From Phenylobacterium sp. (GTDB lineage Bacteria; Pseudomonadota; Alphaproteobacteria; Caulobacterales; Caulobacteraceae): DNA of 10,774 nucleotides. The position numbers and the translations under genes are program-made. The notes beneath the pieces are model-generated. The model saw only the letters and a program-made list of their open reading frames with translations, was not told the origin of the DNA and searched no databases. The stretch is from positions 1 to 10,774 of the forward strand of contig JANXXA010000126.1 in the NCBI GenBank assembly GCA_025350885.1, written 5' to 3'. Of the stretch, positions 1 to 6,222 are shown piece after piece (position 1 is the first letter of the stretch; every line of letters starts with the position of its first letter).

Positions 1-1232
1 AACCGCTTGATCATCAGGTACGCCTGGTCCTCCCCCGCCTCTGCGGGAATCGCGTAGGCATTCGAGCCGGCGAGCACCAGGACGGTGGCGTCGGACGTCT
101 GATCGTCGCGATCCCATAGCTGTGAGATGTCCAGGATCGTCAGGTCGTAGCCCGACCCCCGCAGCCCGACGATTTCCTCGGGGATGAACGGCAGCTTGCG
201 GTTGAAATGCAGGTTGACCACCGGGATCGCCTCGCCCCAGACTCGACGGACCTGGGCAAGGTCGGGAACCTTGTCGATCAGACGCCGCGACTCGGCGCCG
301 CGCATGACCATCTCGCCGAGTTCCATCCCGGGCACGGCCATCACCACATAGTCGACCGGCGGCGCTTCCTCGACGCCACCCTTCGCGCCGGGCCGATCCA
401 GCAGGATCCGCGGGGCGCCGGTCTCCAGCACCTCAACCGAGCGCACGCTCGTGCCGGTGAGGATCTCGCAGCCAAGCGCCGGATCGGTCAGCTTGCGCTC
501 AAGCGGGCTGATCACGCGCTCCTGCAGGCTGCCTTTGAGCATCCAGGCGTAGGGCGTGTTGGGCCCCAGCGACGACAGCTGATGCTTGATGAATTTCTTG
601 TAGACCTTGGCCGAGGTCATATCGCTCGGGATCGACCAGATCACCGTGATCACATAGTCCTGCAGGGCGGCGATGGCGTCGGTGGAATAGCCGCGCGAGT
701 AGAAGTAACCGTTGACGTCAAGCTGGCTCAACATGTCGGTGTCGGTCGGATCCGGCGGCTGGGCGGCCAGATCCAGGTTCAGGAAGGCGAACAGGAAGAA
801 GTCAGGAACCGACAGCACGCCCGACTTCATCGTGGTCAGCACCGATTTCAGAGTCGGGGCGTAGACCATGTCCATGTACTTCGGCGCCTCGGTCGCCGAG
901 GGGCCACCGGCCGGCTTGTCGAGCACCTTGACCGCCCACCGCTCGGCGAAATGCTCCGCGCGGCTGAGGCCCAGATCGTTCTCGAACAGCGACCAGAAGT
1001 TGGCGTACCAGTCCGGAAAGATGTGCGGATAGACGTCCTGGTAGGGCGCGCCCGGCTCGCCCGCGGATGACAGATTGCCGCCGACCCGGTCCTTGGCTTC
1101 ATAGACCGTCACCTGACAGCCGCTCTGGGCCAGCCGCAGCGCGGCCGTCAGGCCGGCGATGCCGCCTCCGACGACGGCGACGCGCGGCTTGTCGGGCGTG
1201 GCCTTGGCGCGAGTCTTTGGAGCTTTTGGCAT
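1..1232 (-). CDS. FAD-dependent desaturase/amine-oxidase-type oxidoreductase (partial, runs off left edge)
   Basis: The reading frame is open from an ATG at 1232 to the left edge of the window, giving about 410 codons and no stop, so the C-terminus is missing. The N-terminus carries a dinucleotide-binding fold: VGGGIAGL at residues 21-28, an acidic E45 at the end of the second strand (VTVYEAKDRVGG) and the GG pair at 51-52. This is the signature of the phytoene desaturase / hydroxysqualene dehydroxylase (HpnE) / flavin amine oxidase superfamily, whose members bind FAD and oxidise or isomerise hydrophobic substrates. The following segment with PHIFPDWYANFW (69-80) resembles the desaturase branch. 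A good Shine-Dalgarno (GAGGA, 1241-1245 on the plus strand) lies 8 bases before the ATG. It is the second gene after the GGR-type flavoprotein, 55 bases downstream, so the two are probably co-transcribed. The substrate cannot be named; isoprenoid, carotenoid-like or lipid substrates are inference. Confidence 0.85.
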   Translation of the reverse strand, partial: MPKAPKTRAKATPDKPRVAVVGGGIAGLTAALRLAQSGCQVTVYEAKDRVGGNLSSAGEPGAPYQDVYPHIFPDWYANFWSLFENDLGLSRAEHFAERWAVKVLDKPAGGPSATEAPKYMDMVYAPTLKSVLTTMKSGVLSVPDFFLFAFLNLDLAAQPPDPTDTDMLSQLDVNGYFYSRGYSTDAIAALQDYVITVIWSIPSDMTSAKVYKKFIKHQLSSLGPNTPYAWMLKGSLQERVISPLERKLTDPALGCEILTGTSVRSVEVLETGAPRILLDRPGAKGGVEEAPPVDYVVMAVPGMELGEMVMRGAESRRLIDKVPDLAQVRRVWGEAIPVVNLHFNRKLPFIPEEIVGLRGSGYDLTILDISQLWDRDDQTSDATVLVLAGSNAYAIPAEAGEDQAYLMIKR

Positions 1233-1287
1233 TTTCAGCGTCCTCAGCGAGGGTCGGGCGGGTTTGGCCCCGGTCAGAGTGCGTCGG

Positions 1288-2769
1288 TCAGATCAGCGGT
1301 CCTCGGACCCGGGCGTTGTCGGTGGACATCAGCGATGGCAGCACACGGCCCAGGGTCTTGGCAACATCAGCGAGCCAGGAAAAATGCCAGGCCGCGTCGT
1401 CTTTCAGCGAGGCGGTCCATGCGCGCTGCCAGGCCTCGACGTCGCCGGCCAGGCCGCCAGCGCGGAAGCCTCGGCCGCTGACCAGGTCGCCGATCGCCTG
1501 TACGCCGCCCTGGGCCAGGTGGGCGAAGATGCTCGACCAGATCTGGCCGACGATCGCCTGCGGCTGCAGGTTCAGACCGCCGAACGCGGACCCGGCGACG
1601 CGGGCGAAGTCGGGATCGCTCTGCGCTTTCTCGAATCCGCGCAGCGTCGAGCGCCACCAGAACTCGCGGAAGTGCCAGTTGCGCATCATCACCGCACAAA
1701 GGCTCAGATAGAGCATCGGCGGATCGAAATAGCTTCGGAAGTCCCGGTCGAACCGCGACAGAAACGCCGCGTCGAAGCGCCCCTTTTCCAGAGCATCGAG
1801 CACCGTCTGCGAGGCGATCAGGGCCGACTCCATGCCCTGGGTTATACCCTCTCCGGTCATCGGATCGACGAACGATCCGGCGTCGCCGATCAACAGGCCG
1901 CCATCGAAATGGTTGCGGTCGATGCCACCGTACATCTTCACCACCCCGCCGATCGGACGGCTGGCGAGGCGCGCATTGGCGCAACCGGGGTGGCGGATGC
2001 GCAGGCGCTGGATGCTCTCGGCGAAAGCTCGGGGGACCGACAGGTCGAAGCGGTGACAGCTCTCGCTCAGCATGCCGACGCCGACGTTGGCCCGGCCACC
2101 GGGCATCGGGAACATCCAGCCGTAGCCCGGGACCTGGTCCTCGTCGAACCAGATGGTCGCCTCGCCGCCTTCGACGTCCAGCCCCTCGACGTAGGCGCGC
2201 TGGGAAATGCCAATATGGCGGCGGTCGGTGCGCCGCAGTCCGGCGCTCTTGGCGACCGTCGATTCGACGCCGTCCGCGCCGATCACCAGGCGCGCGCGCA
2301 GGGTGAAGTCCCGGGTCGCGTCGCGCGCGTCCACCGCCATGGTCTCGCCGTCGCGGCGGACATCGAGGGCGGCGCAGCCTTGCAGGACCGTCGCCGAGGC
2401 GGCCCGGGCCCGCTCCAGCAGCACGGTGTCAAGCTGGTCACGTGGGACGATATAGCCGTGCGCCGGCAGGCCATGGCCGCCCTCGTAGTAGGGAATCTCT
2501 CCGCGGTAGGCCAGCCGCGGGCCAAAGTAGACGCGGTTGGTGGTGATCGGCAGCCGCGAGGGGGCGTCCAGGGCGTCGATGCAGCCCATTGCCTCGAGGA
2601 TCCGCAGGCCCGCGGGCTCGACGAAGTCGCCGCAGACCTTCTCGCGCGGGAAAATGGCGCGCTCCAGGATCGCCACGCGGACGCCACGTCTGGCCAGCGA
2701 CCAGCCCATGGCCGATCCCGCCGGACCGCCGCCGACGACAATGACGTCGAAGACCTCAGCCGTCGCCAT
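1288..2769 (-). CDS. Geranylgeranyl reductase family FAD-dependent oxidoreductase
   Basis: This 493-residue flavoprotein has all the landmarks of the geranylgeranyl reductase (GGR) branch of the p-hydroxybenzoate hydroxylase-type superfamily. These are GGGPAG at 13-18 (FAD ADP moiety), KVCGDFVEPAG at 44-54 (the conserved Cys-Gly region of GGR), GADG at 164-167 (DG motif) and GDAGSFVDPMTGEG at 295-308 (second FAD motif). The GGR-specific pattern Y-x-W-x-F-P-x8-G-x-G is matched exactly at 216-232. Characterised members saturate prenyl double bonds of lipids, quinones or chlorophyll side chains; others act on unrelated substrates. The halogenase GxWxWxIP motif is not seen. About 150 C-terminal residues after the GD motif are helical-looking and rich in Trp and Phe, and the protein is longer than many archaeal GGRs. 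The ATG at 2769 has a modest GGTGGA ribosome site 7 bases upstream. It leads an operon with the downstream desaturase-like gene. Confidence 0.88.
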   Translation of the reverse strand: MATAEVFDVIVVGGGPAGSAMGWSLARRGVRVAILERAIFPREKVCGDFVEPAGLRILEAMGCIDALDAPSRLPITTNRVYFGPRLAYRGEIPYYEGGHGLPAHGYIVPRDQLDTVLLERARAASATVLQGCAALDVRRDGETMAVDARDATRDFTLRARLVIGADGVESTVAKSAGLRRTDRRHIGISQRAYVEGLDVEGGEATIWFDEDQVPGYGWMFPMPGGRANVGVGMLSESCHRFDLSVPRAFAESIQRLRIRHPGCANARLASRPIGGVVKMYGGIDRNHFDGGLLIGDAGSFVDPMTGEGITQGMESALIASQTVLDALEKGRFDAAFLSRFDRDFRSYFDPPMLYLSLCAVMMRNWHFREFWWRSTLRGFEKAQSDPDFARVAGSAFGGLNLQPQAIVGQIWSSIFAHLAQGGVQAIGDLVSGRGFRAGGLAGDVEAWQRAWTASLKDDAAWHFSWLADVAKTLGRVLPSLMSTDNARVRGPLI

Positions 2770-2975
2770 TCACGGTTCCACCCGACCCATCGCCCAACAC
2801 TCACCGATGGGCGCGTCCCCAAAACGCGTTCCCCAACCGTCGCTATGAGGAGGCCAAGCGTGGCGGCGCGTCAACGCGGCAGCTTGGCGACGCAGGCGAT
2901 AAAGTCCGCTCCCCCGGACGGCGCCAACACGCTAAGGTCGCGCTGCCGTGGGGCCGCCGGGGGGGAACGACGTTC
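2770..2975. promoter_or_regulatory. Divergent intergenic region between the flavoprotein operon and the SLOG gene
   Basis: These 206 bases separate two divergently transcribed units, so promoters for both must lie here or overlap the gene starts. Two short inverted repeats are visible: CGCGT (2812-2816) with ACGCG (2824-2828), and GTCCG (2904-2908) with CGGAC (2915-2919). Neither is followed by a T-run, so operator or chance is more likely than terminator. No convincing -35/-10 pair was found by eye. A GCTAAGG element at 2931-2937 only partly resembles the Caulobacter-type GCTANAWC -10 box. Confidence 0.35.
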
Positions 2976-4640
2976 GTGAGTGCAATCCAGCTACAGGTGG
3001 CTTTCGCCGGTCACAATCGCGAGCCCGACCTTGGTGATCTCGCCGAACTGCGGATGCGGGTAGCGGAAGGCTTCGCCATGCTGACCGGCGCGGGCCTGGC
3101 CCCGGCCAGGCTGCTGACCGGCCTGGCGCATGGCGCGGACCGGGTTGCCGTGCAGGCCTGGAATGAGGCCGGCCTTGGCCAGGTGCATGCGGTCTTCCCG
3201 TTTCTGCCAACGGCCAGCGCCCGGACCGACCCGGCCGATCTGTCGGCGACCTGGCTGGACGGCGCACGAACCGAGGATGGGGGACGCAGCGCGCATCTGG
3301 CCCAGTCGCGCTGGATCCTCGCCCAGGCCGACCTGCTGGTCGTGGTCTGGAGCGGCGAGCGGGCGCGAGGCGCCGGCGGGACAGCCGACACCGTCCGCCT
3401 GGCGATCACCGCCGGCTTGCCGGTGATCTGGATCACGCCCGGCAGCGTCGAGATCCGGCTGGTCCGGGCCACGCCGGAAGCGCTGCAGGAGTTCGACTTC
3501 GCCGAATGGCTGGATGGCCTGAGGGACGGCCACCCGGCGATGATCGAGCCGGCCACCGCCGAGGGCCTGCGCGCGATCTTCGCCAGGACCGGCGCCCAGC
3601 CGCTGACGTTCAAGGGCGAAAGCCGCCTGGCCCGCTGGCTGCACCTTTGGCTTTGGCGCACCTATCCGCTGTTTCAGCGGGTCACCGGCGGCCGCGCCGC
3701 GCCGCCGCCGCCGCAGGAGGAAATTCCGCCTGACCTGGCCGATCAGCCTGGGTTCAAGACCCTCACAGCGGCCTATCAGGCCAGCGATCTGCGCGCGACG
3801 CGGCTTTCCGCCGTCCATCGCTCCGAACAGATTCTGCTGCTCGGCGCAGCCGTGTTCGCCGCCGCCGTCGGCTCGGCGCCGTCCGTCTGGCCCATGATGA
3901 AACTGCCGATCGTGCTGCTGGAGCTCGGGCTGGCTCTGGCCGCGTTCGCCGTCTGGTGGACCGCCGCCCACGCCCGGCGGCACGAACGTTGGACCGATGA
4001 ACGGCGTCTCGCCGAACAGATCCGGCTGGAGCGCGCGGCCTGGGCCTTGGGCCTCAGCACGCGCGGCGCCGGATCGCCCGCCACCCGCGACGAGCATCAG
4101 CGGCTCGGCCGGCCGATCCTGCGCCAGGCGAGCCCGCCGGCCGGGGTGATGGACGCCGAGCGCATGGGCCGCTGGACTGTCTGGGCTACCCGCGAGGTTA
4201 TCGGCGGACAGATCGCCTATCACCGCCAGCAGGCGGCGCGGAACGGCCGTATCGCCCACCGAATCGGGCTGGCTGAGAACGCCGCCTTCGGACTTCTGGT
4301 CCTGGCGCTTGCCGGGTTCGCGCTGGCCGATGTGATCGCCCACCGTACCGGAACGGCGCTGCCGACGTGGTTCGGCGGCCTGGTGCTGATGGCCAGCGTC
4401 GTCATGCCCGCGGTTGGCGCTGCGGCGCTGGCGCTGGAAGCGAAGCTGGAGTTCGGGGAACAGGCCGAGCGAAGCCACGCCGTCGCCACCCGGCTGCAGA
4501 AGATCCTCCACCGGCTGACTGCGACACAGGACATCGACGCCGCGCGTGGCGCGATCGGTTCGGCCTTCGGCTGGGTGCTGACCGAGGCTGACCAGTGGCG
4601 CGAGGGTGCGGGCCGTCGCCGACTGTTCCGCGGCGGATAG
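2976..4640 (+). CDS. SLOG-domain protein fused to four membrane helices (SLATT-like)
   Basis: This 554-residue protein has an N-terminal SLOG-type nucleotide-ligand-sensing domain (about 5-155). Visible motifs are AFAGHN at 9-14, LLTGLAHGADRVA at 47-58, VFPF at 73-76, and LLVVVWSGERARGAGGTADTV at 120-140, whose Gly-rich GGTAD is the expected phosphate-binding loop; VIWI follows at 150-153. A linker with an amphipathic Trp-rich stretch (216-235) and a Pro run (242-246) leads to two helix pairs, about 285-300 with 309-331 and 436-452 with 464-487. After the second helix comes a basic helical stretch (RRHERWTDERRLAEQIRLERAAW, 334-356) typical of SLATT/DUF4231-like membrane modules. SLOG and SLATT domains are known from nucleotide-signalling conflict systems, in which the membrane part is predicted to form pores or disrupt the inner membrane. 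Here sensor and membrane part are in one chain and no CD-NTase is present in the window. Translation starts at a GTG after a purine-rich GGGGGAACGA. The downstream dehydrogenase begins 33 bases after the stop. Confidence 0.75.
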   Translation: MSAIQLQVAFAGHNREPDLGDLAELRMRVAEGFAMLTGAGLAPARLLTGLAHGADRVAVQAWNEAGLGQVHAVFPFLPTASARTDPADLSATWLDGARTEDGGRSAHLAQSRWILAQADLLVVVWSGERARGAGGTADTVRLAITAGLPVIWITPGSVEIRLVRATPEALQEFDFAEWLDGLRDGHPAMIEPATAEGLRAIFARTGAQPLTFKGESRLARWLHLWLWRTYPLFQRVTGGRAAPPPPQEEIPPDLADQPGFKTLTAAYQASDLRATRLSAVHRSEQILLLGAAVFAAAVGSAPSVWPMMKLPIVLLELGLALAAFAVWWTAAHARRHERWTDERRLAEQIRLERAAWALGLSTRGAGSPATRDEHQRLGRPILRQASPPAGVMDAERMGRWTVWATREVIGGQIAYHRQQAARNGRIAHRIGLAENAAFGLLVLALAGFALADVIAHRTGTALPTWFGGLVLMASVVMPAVGAAALALEAKLEFGEQAERSHAVATRLQKILHRLTATQDIDAARGAIGSAFGWVLTEADQWREGAGRRRLFRGG

Positions 4641-4673
4641 GCGAACGCGGATCCAGGCTGAAGGGGGCGCATC

Positions 4674-5618
4674 ATGCGCATGATCGACCGGGCGGAGGTT
4701 CACGAGCGGCTGACCTACGAGGTCTGCATGCCGCTGATCCGTCGCGCCATGATCGCGCTCTCCCGCGGCGAGACCCGGCAGTTGCTGCGCACGATCATCC
4801 CGCTGGGCGAGGGTCGGCTGTTCGGCGTCATGCCGGGTGCGCTGGGGGAACGGGCGATGTTCGGCGCCAAGTTGATCAGCGTCTTTCCGGGGAACAGTGC
4901 CAAGGGGATCCAGTCGCACCAGGGCGTGATCGTGTTGTTCGACGCCGCCGGCGGCGCGCCGGTGTGTGTGGTCCACGCCGGGGAAGTGACCGCCATCCGC
5001 ACAGCCGCGGCCAGCGCAGTGGCCACCGACGCTCTGGCCCGCCCGGACGCGCATCGCCTGGCGATCCTCGGCTGCGGCGAGCAGGCCGCCACCCACGCCC
5101 GGGCGATCTCCAAAGTGCGGCGGCTCAGTGGCATCGGCGTCTGGGGGCGCTCCACCGACCGCGCGCGCAGCCTCGCCGCGCGGTTGACCGCCGAACTGGC
5201 CCTGCCGGTAACCGCGCACGTCGCCGCGCAAGCCTGCGTCGCCGGCGCCGACATTGTCTGTACGGTGACGAGCGCCGCGGAACCGGTGCTGCTGGGCCGG
5301 TGGGTGGCGCCGGGCGCGCACCTCAACCTGGTGGGCTCCAGCTATGCCGGCCCCGTCGAGGTGGATGACGACCTGGTGGTCCGCGCTCGCTTCATCGCCG
5401 ACAGTCGCGAGGGGGTGCTGGCCCAGGGCGCCGAGTTCCTGCGGGCCAAGGCGGCCGGCCTGATCGGCGACAATCATGTGGTCGGCGAGATCGGCCAGGT
5501 GCTCGACGGCGCGCTGGAAGGCCGCCAGTCCGCCGACCAGATCACTGTCTATAAGTCCCTGGGCCACGTGGTGCAGGACCTCGCCGCTGCCCAGGCGCTT
5601 TTCGAACTCGCCGATTGA
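4674..5618 (+). CDS. Ornithine cyclodeaminase / mu-crystallin family NAD(P)-binding enzyme
   Basis: This 314-residue protein matches the family length and layout. A substrate-binding half has GAKLISVFPGN at 64-74 (with K66 at the family's substrate-carboxylate lysine position) and AIRTAAASAVAT at 107-118 (R109). A Rossmann half has ILGCGEQA at 131-138, and YKSLGHVVQDL at 293-303 is the conserved late segment. Family members include ornithine cyclodeaminase, alanine dehydrogenase, ketimine reductase and opine or siderophore-precursor enzymes, so the substrate is uncertain. The ornithine cyclodeaminase motif GGDCPGKTE, with its catalytic Asp, reads GSSYAGPVE here (221-229), placing Ser at that position. 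This argues against true ornithine cyclodeaminase activity. AAGGGGG (4661-4667) lies 6 bases before the ATG; an in-frame ATG at 4680 is less well spaced. The 33-base gap to the SLOG-membrane gene suggests co-transcription. Confidence 0.87.
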   Translation: MRMIDRAEVHERLTYEVCMPLIRRAMIALSRGETRQLLRTIIPLGEGRLFGVMPGALGERAMFGAKLISVFPGNSAKGIQSHQGVIVLFDAAGGAPVCVVHAGEVTAIRTAAASAVATDALARPDAHRLAILGCGEQAATHARAISKVRRLSGIGVWGRSTDRARSLAARLTAELALPVTAHVAAQACVAGADIVCTVTSAAEPVLLGRWVAPGAHLNLVGSSYAGPVEVDDDLVVRARFIADSREGVLAQGAEFLRAKAAGLIGDNHVVGEIGQVLDGALEGRQSADQITVYKSLGHVVQDLAAAQALFELAD

Positions 5619-5632
5619 TCGCCCGATTGCCC

Positions 5633-5645
5633 AGCGCTTGGCGCT
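5633..5645. repeat. Short hairpin AGCGC-TTG-GCGCT between genes
   Basis: A perfect 5-base inverted repeat with a 3-base loop sits 15 bases after the dehydrogenase stop, inside the 86-base gap before the next small gene. No T-run follows, so it is not a classical intrinsic terminator. It is followed by GCTAGGATA (5643-5651), a weak match to a -10 element. Function is undetermined. Confidence 0.3.
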
Positions 5646-5704
5646 AGGATAGGCGTTCGCCCCGGCCCGGCTCGCGCCCGGCCGCCCCTGATGGAGTCCC
5701 GGAA

Positions 5705-5890
5705 ATGGCGCGCAAGCCCAACTATAATTTCGAGCGCATGGAGCGCGACCGCCTGAAGGCCATCAAGGTCGCCGAGAAAGCCGCCGCCAAGCGCGACCAG
5801 CGTGAACGCGCCCGCGCCGCCGGCGAACCGCCGCCAGCCGACGACCCGGACGATGCAAACCAGGACGACGAAGACCAGGACCAGGGCTGA
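5705..5890 (+). CDS. Small hypothetical protein, basic N-half and acidic C-tail
   Basis: This encodes 61 residues. The first 38 are rich in Lys, Arg and Ala and predicted to be helical (RMERDRLKAIKVAEKAAAKR at 11-30). The last 20 are almost entirely Asp, Glu, Gln, Asn and Pro (from PPPADDPDDANQ onwards). No known domain was recognised, but short proteins starting MARKPNYNFER are familiar as conserved hypotheticals in Caulobacter-like genomes (recalled, not searched). GGAG (5693-5696) lies 8 bases before the ATG. The stop overlaps the next gene's start by one base (TGATG), so the two are translationally coupled. The charge pattern suggests a soluble protein with a nucleic-acid- or protein-binding helix and a disordered tail. 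That is inference from composition only. Confidence 0.7.
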   Translation: MARKPNYNFERMERDRLKAIKVAEKAAAKRDQRERARAAGEPPPADDPDDANQDDEDQDQG

Positions 5891-6153
5891 TGCCCGCCGG
5901 TACGATCTACAATCACGAGACCGTCACTCTGGATGGCGAGGAATACGCCGACTGCGAGTTCCGCGACTGTCGGATGGTCTTTTCCGGTGGCGCGCCGCCG
6001 GTCTTCGATGGCTGTCGGTTCGACGGCTGCGAGTGGAAGTTCGAGGACGCAGCGGCCAACACCCTGGCCTATCTGAAGGTGGTCTGGGGCGTCGGCGGAA
6101 AGGCACCGGTGCAGGCGCTGATCAAGGAGATCACCGGCGGCGGCGGCCGCTAG
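5890..6153 (+). CDS. Small pentapeptide-like, cysteine-rich hypothetical protein
   Basis: This encodes 87 residues. Two copies of a C-x-F-x-x-C unit are visible: DCEFRDCRMVF at 21-31 and GCRFDGCEWKF at 41-51. The spacing and the Cys/Phe alternation resemble degenerate pentapeptide repeats, which form a right-handed quadrilateral beta helix. There are too few coils here for a full solenoid. The C-terminal third (AAANTLAYLKVVWGVGGKAPVQALIKEI, 55-82) looks like two helices around a Gly turn. The ATG shares its A with the upstream TGA, and a purine-rich AGGACCAGGG precedes it. No signal peptide is present, so it is probably cytosolic. No function is assigned. The four Cys could bind metal, but Cys in pentapeptide coils usually just packs inside. 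Confidence 0.72.
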   Translation: MPAGTIYNHETVTLDGEEYADCEFRDCRMVFSGGAPPVFDGCRFDGCEWKFEDAAANTLAYLKVVWGVGGKAPVQALIKEITGGGGR

Positions 6154-6157
6154 ACCC

Positions 6158-6193
6158 TGTCCCGCGATTGACTTGCCGCGGGGCGCGGGTTTT
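6158..6193 (+). terminator. Possible GC hairpin followed by TTTT after the small-gene pair
   Basis: CCCGCG at 6161-6166 can pair with CGCGGG at 6177-6182 (10-base loop) or with CGCGGG at 6184-6189. The second alternative is followed directly by TTTT (6190-6193). It lies just after the 6153 stop and before the PLP enzyme. The U-tract is short and a TTGACT (6168-6173) that could be a -35 box lies in the loop. The element could be a weak terminator, an attenuator or chance in GC-rich DNA. Confidence 0.25.
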
Positions 6194-6212
6194 CAGTCCA
6201 GCTTCCCGATTT

Positions 6213-6216
6213 GGAG
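6213..6216 (+). promoter_or_regulatory. Shine-Dalgarno GGAG that fixes the PLP enzyme start
   Basis: GGAG is followed by a 6-base spacer and then ATG at 6223. A TTG at 6211 in the same frame would overlap this site and would add four residues not expected in the family, so it is rejected as the start. Confidence 0.75.
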
Positions 6217-6222
6217 AGCGAC

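Noticed and set aside
207..1070. A 287-codon plus-strand frame opposite the partial flavoprotein
   Set aside because: Low-complexity His/Arg/Asp-rich antisense shadow. The minus-strand frame carries the FAD-binding motif and a good ribosome site.
1288..2769. Flavin-dependent halogenase or aromatic monooxygenase identity for the first flavoprotein
   Set aside because: The halogenase motif GxWxWxIP is absent, while the GGR motif YxWxFPx8GxG is exact.
1159..2979. A 606-codon plus-strand frame antisense to the GGR-type gene, ending with a GTGA overlap of the SLOG gene start
   Set aside because: The protein has no motif and mirrors the strongly conserved GGR gene. The GTGA overlap could suggest coupling with a shorter 44-residue frame starting at 2845, but no ribosome site precedes it.
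2991..5567. An 858-codon open frame on the minus strand spanning both the SLOG gene and the dehydrogenase gene
   Set aside because: It lies antisense to two genes with clear motifs, crosses their intergenic gap and has the Arg/Gly/Gln/His-rich composition of antisense frames in high-GC DNA. It shows no domain.
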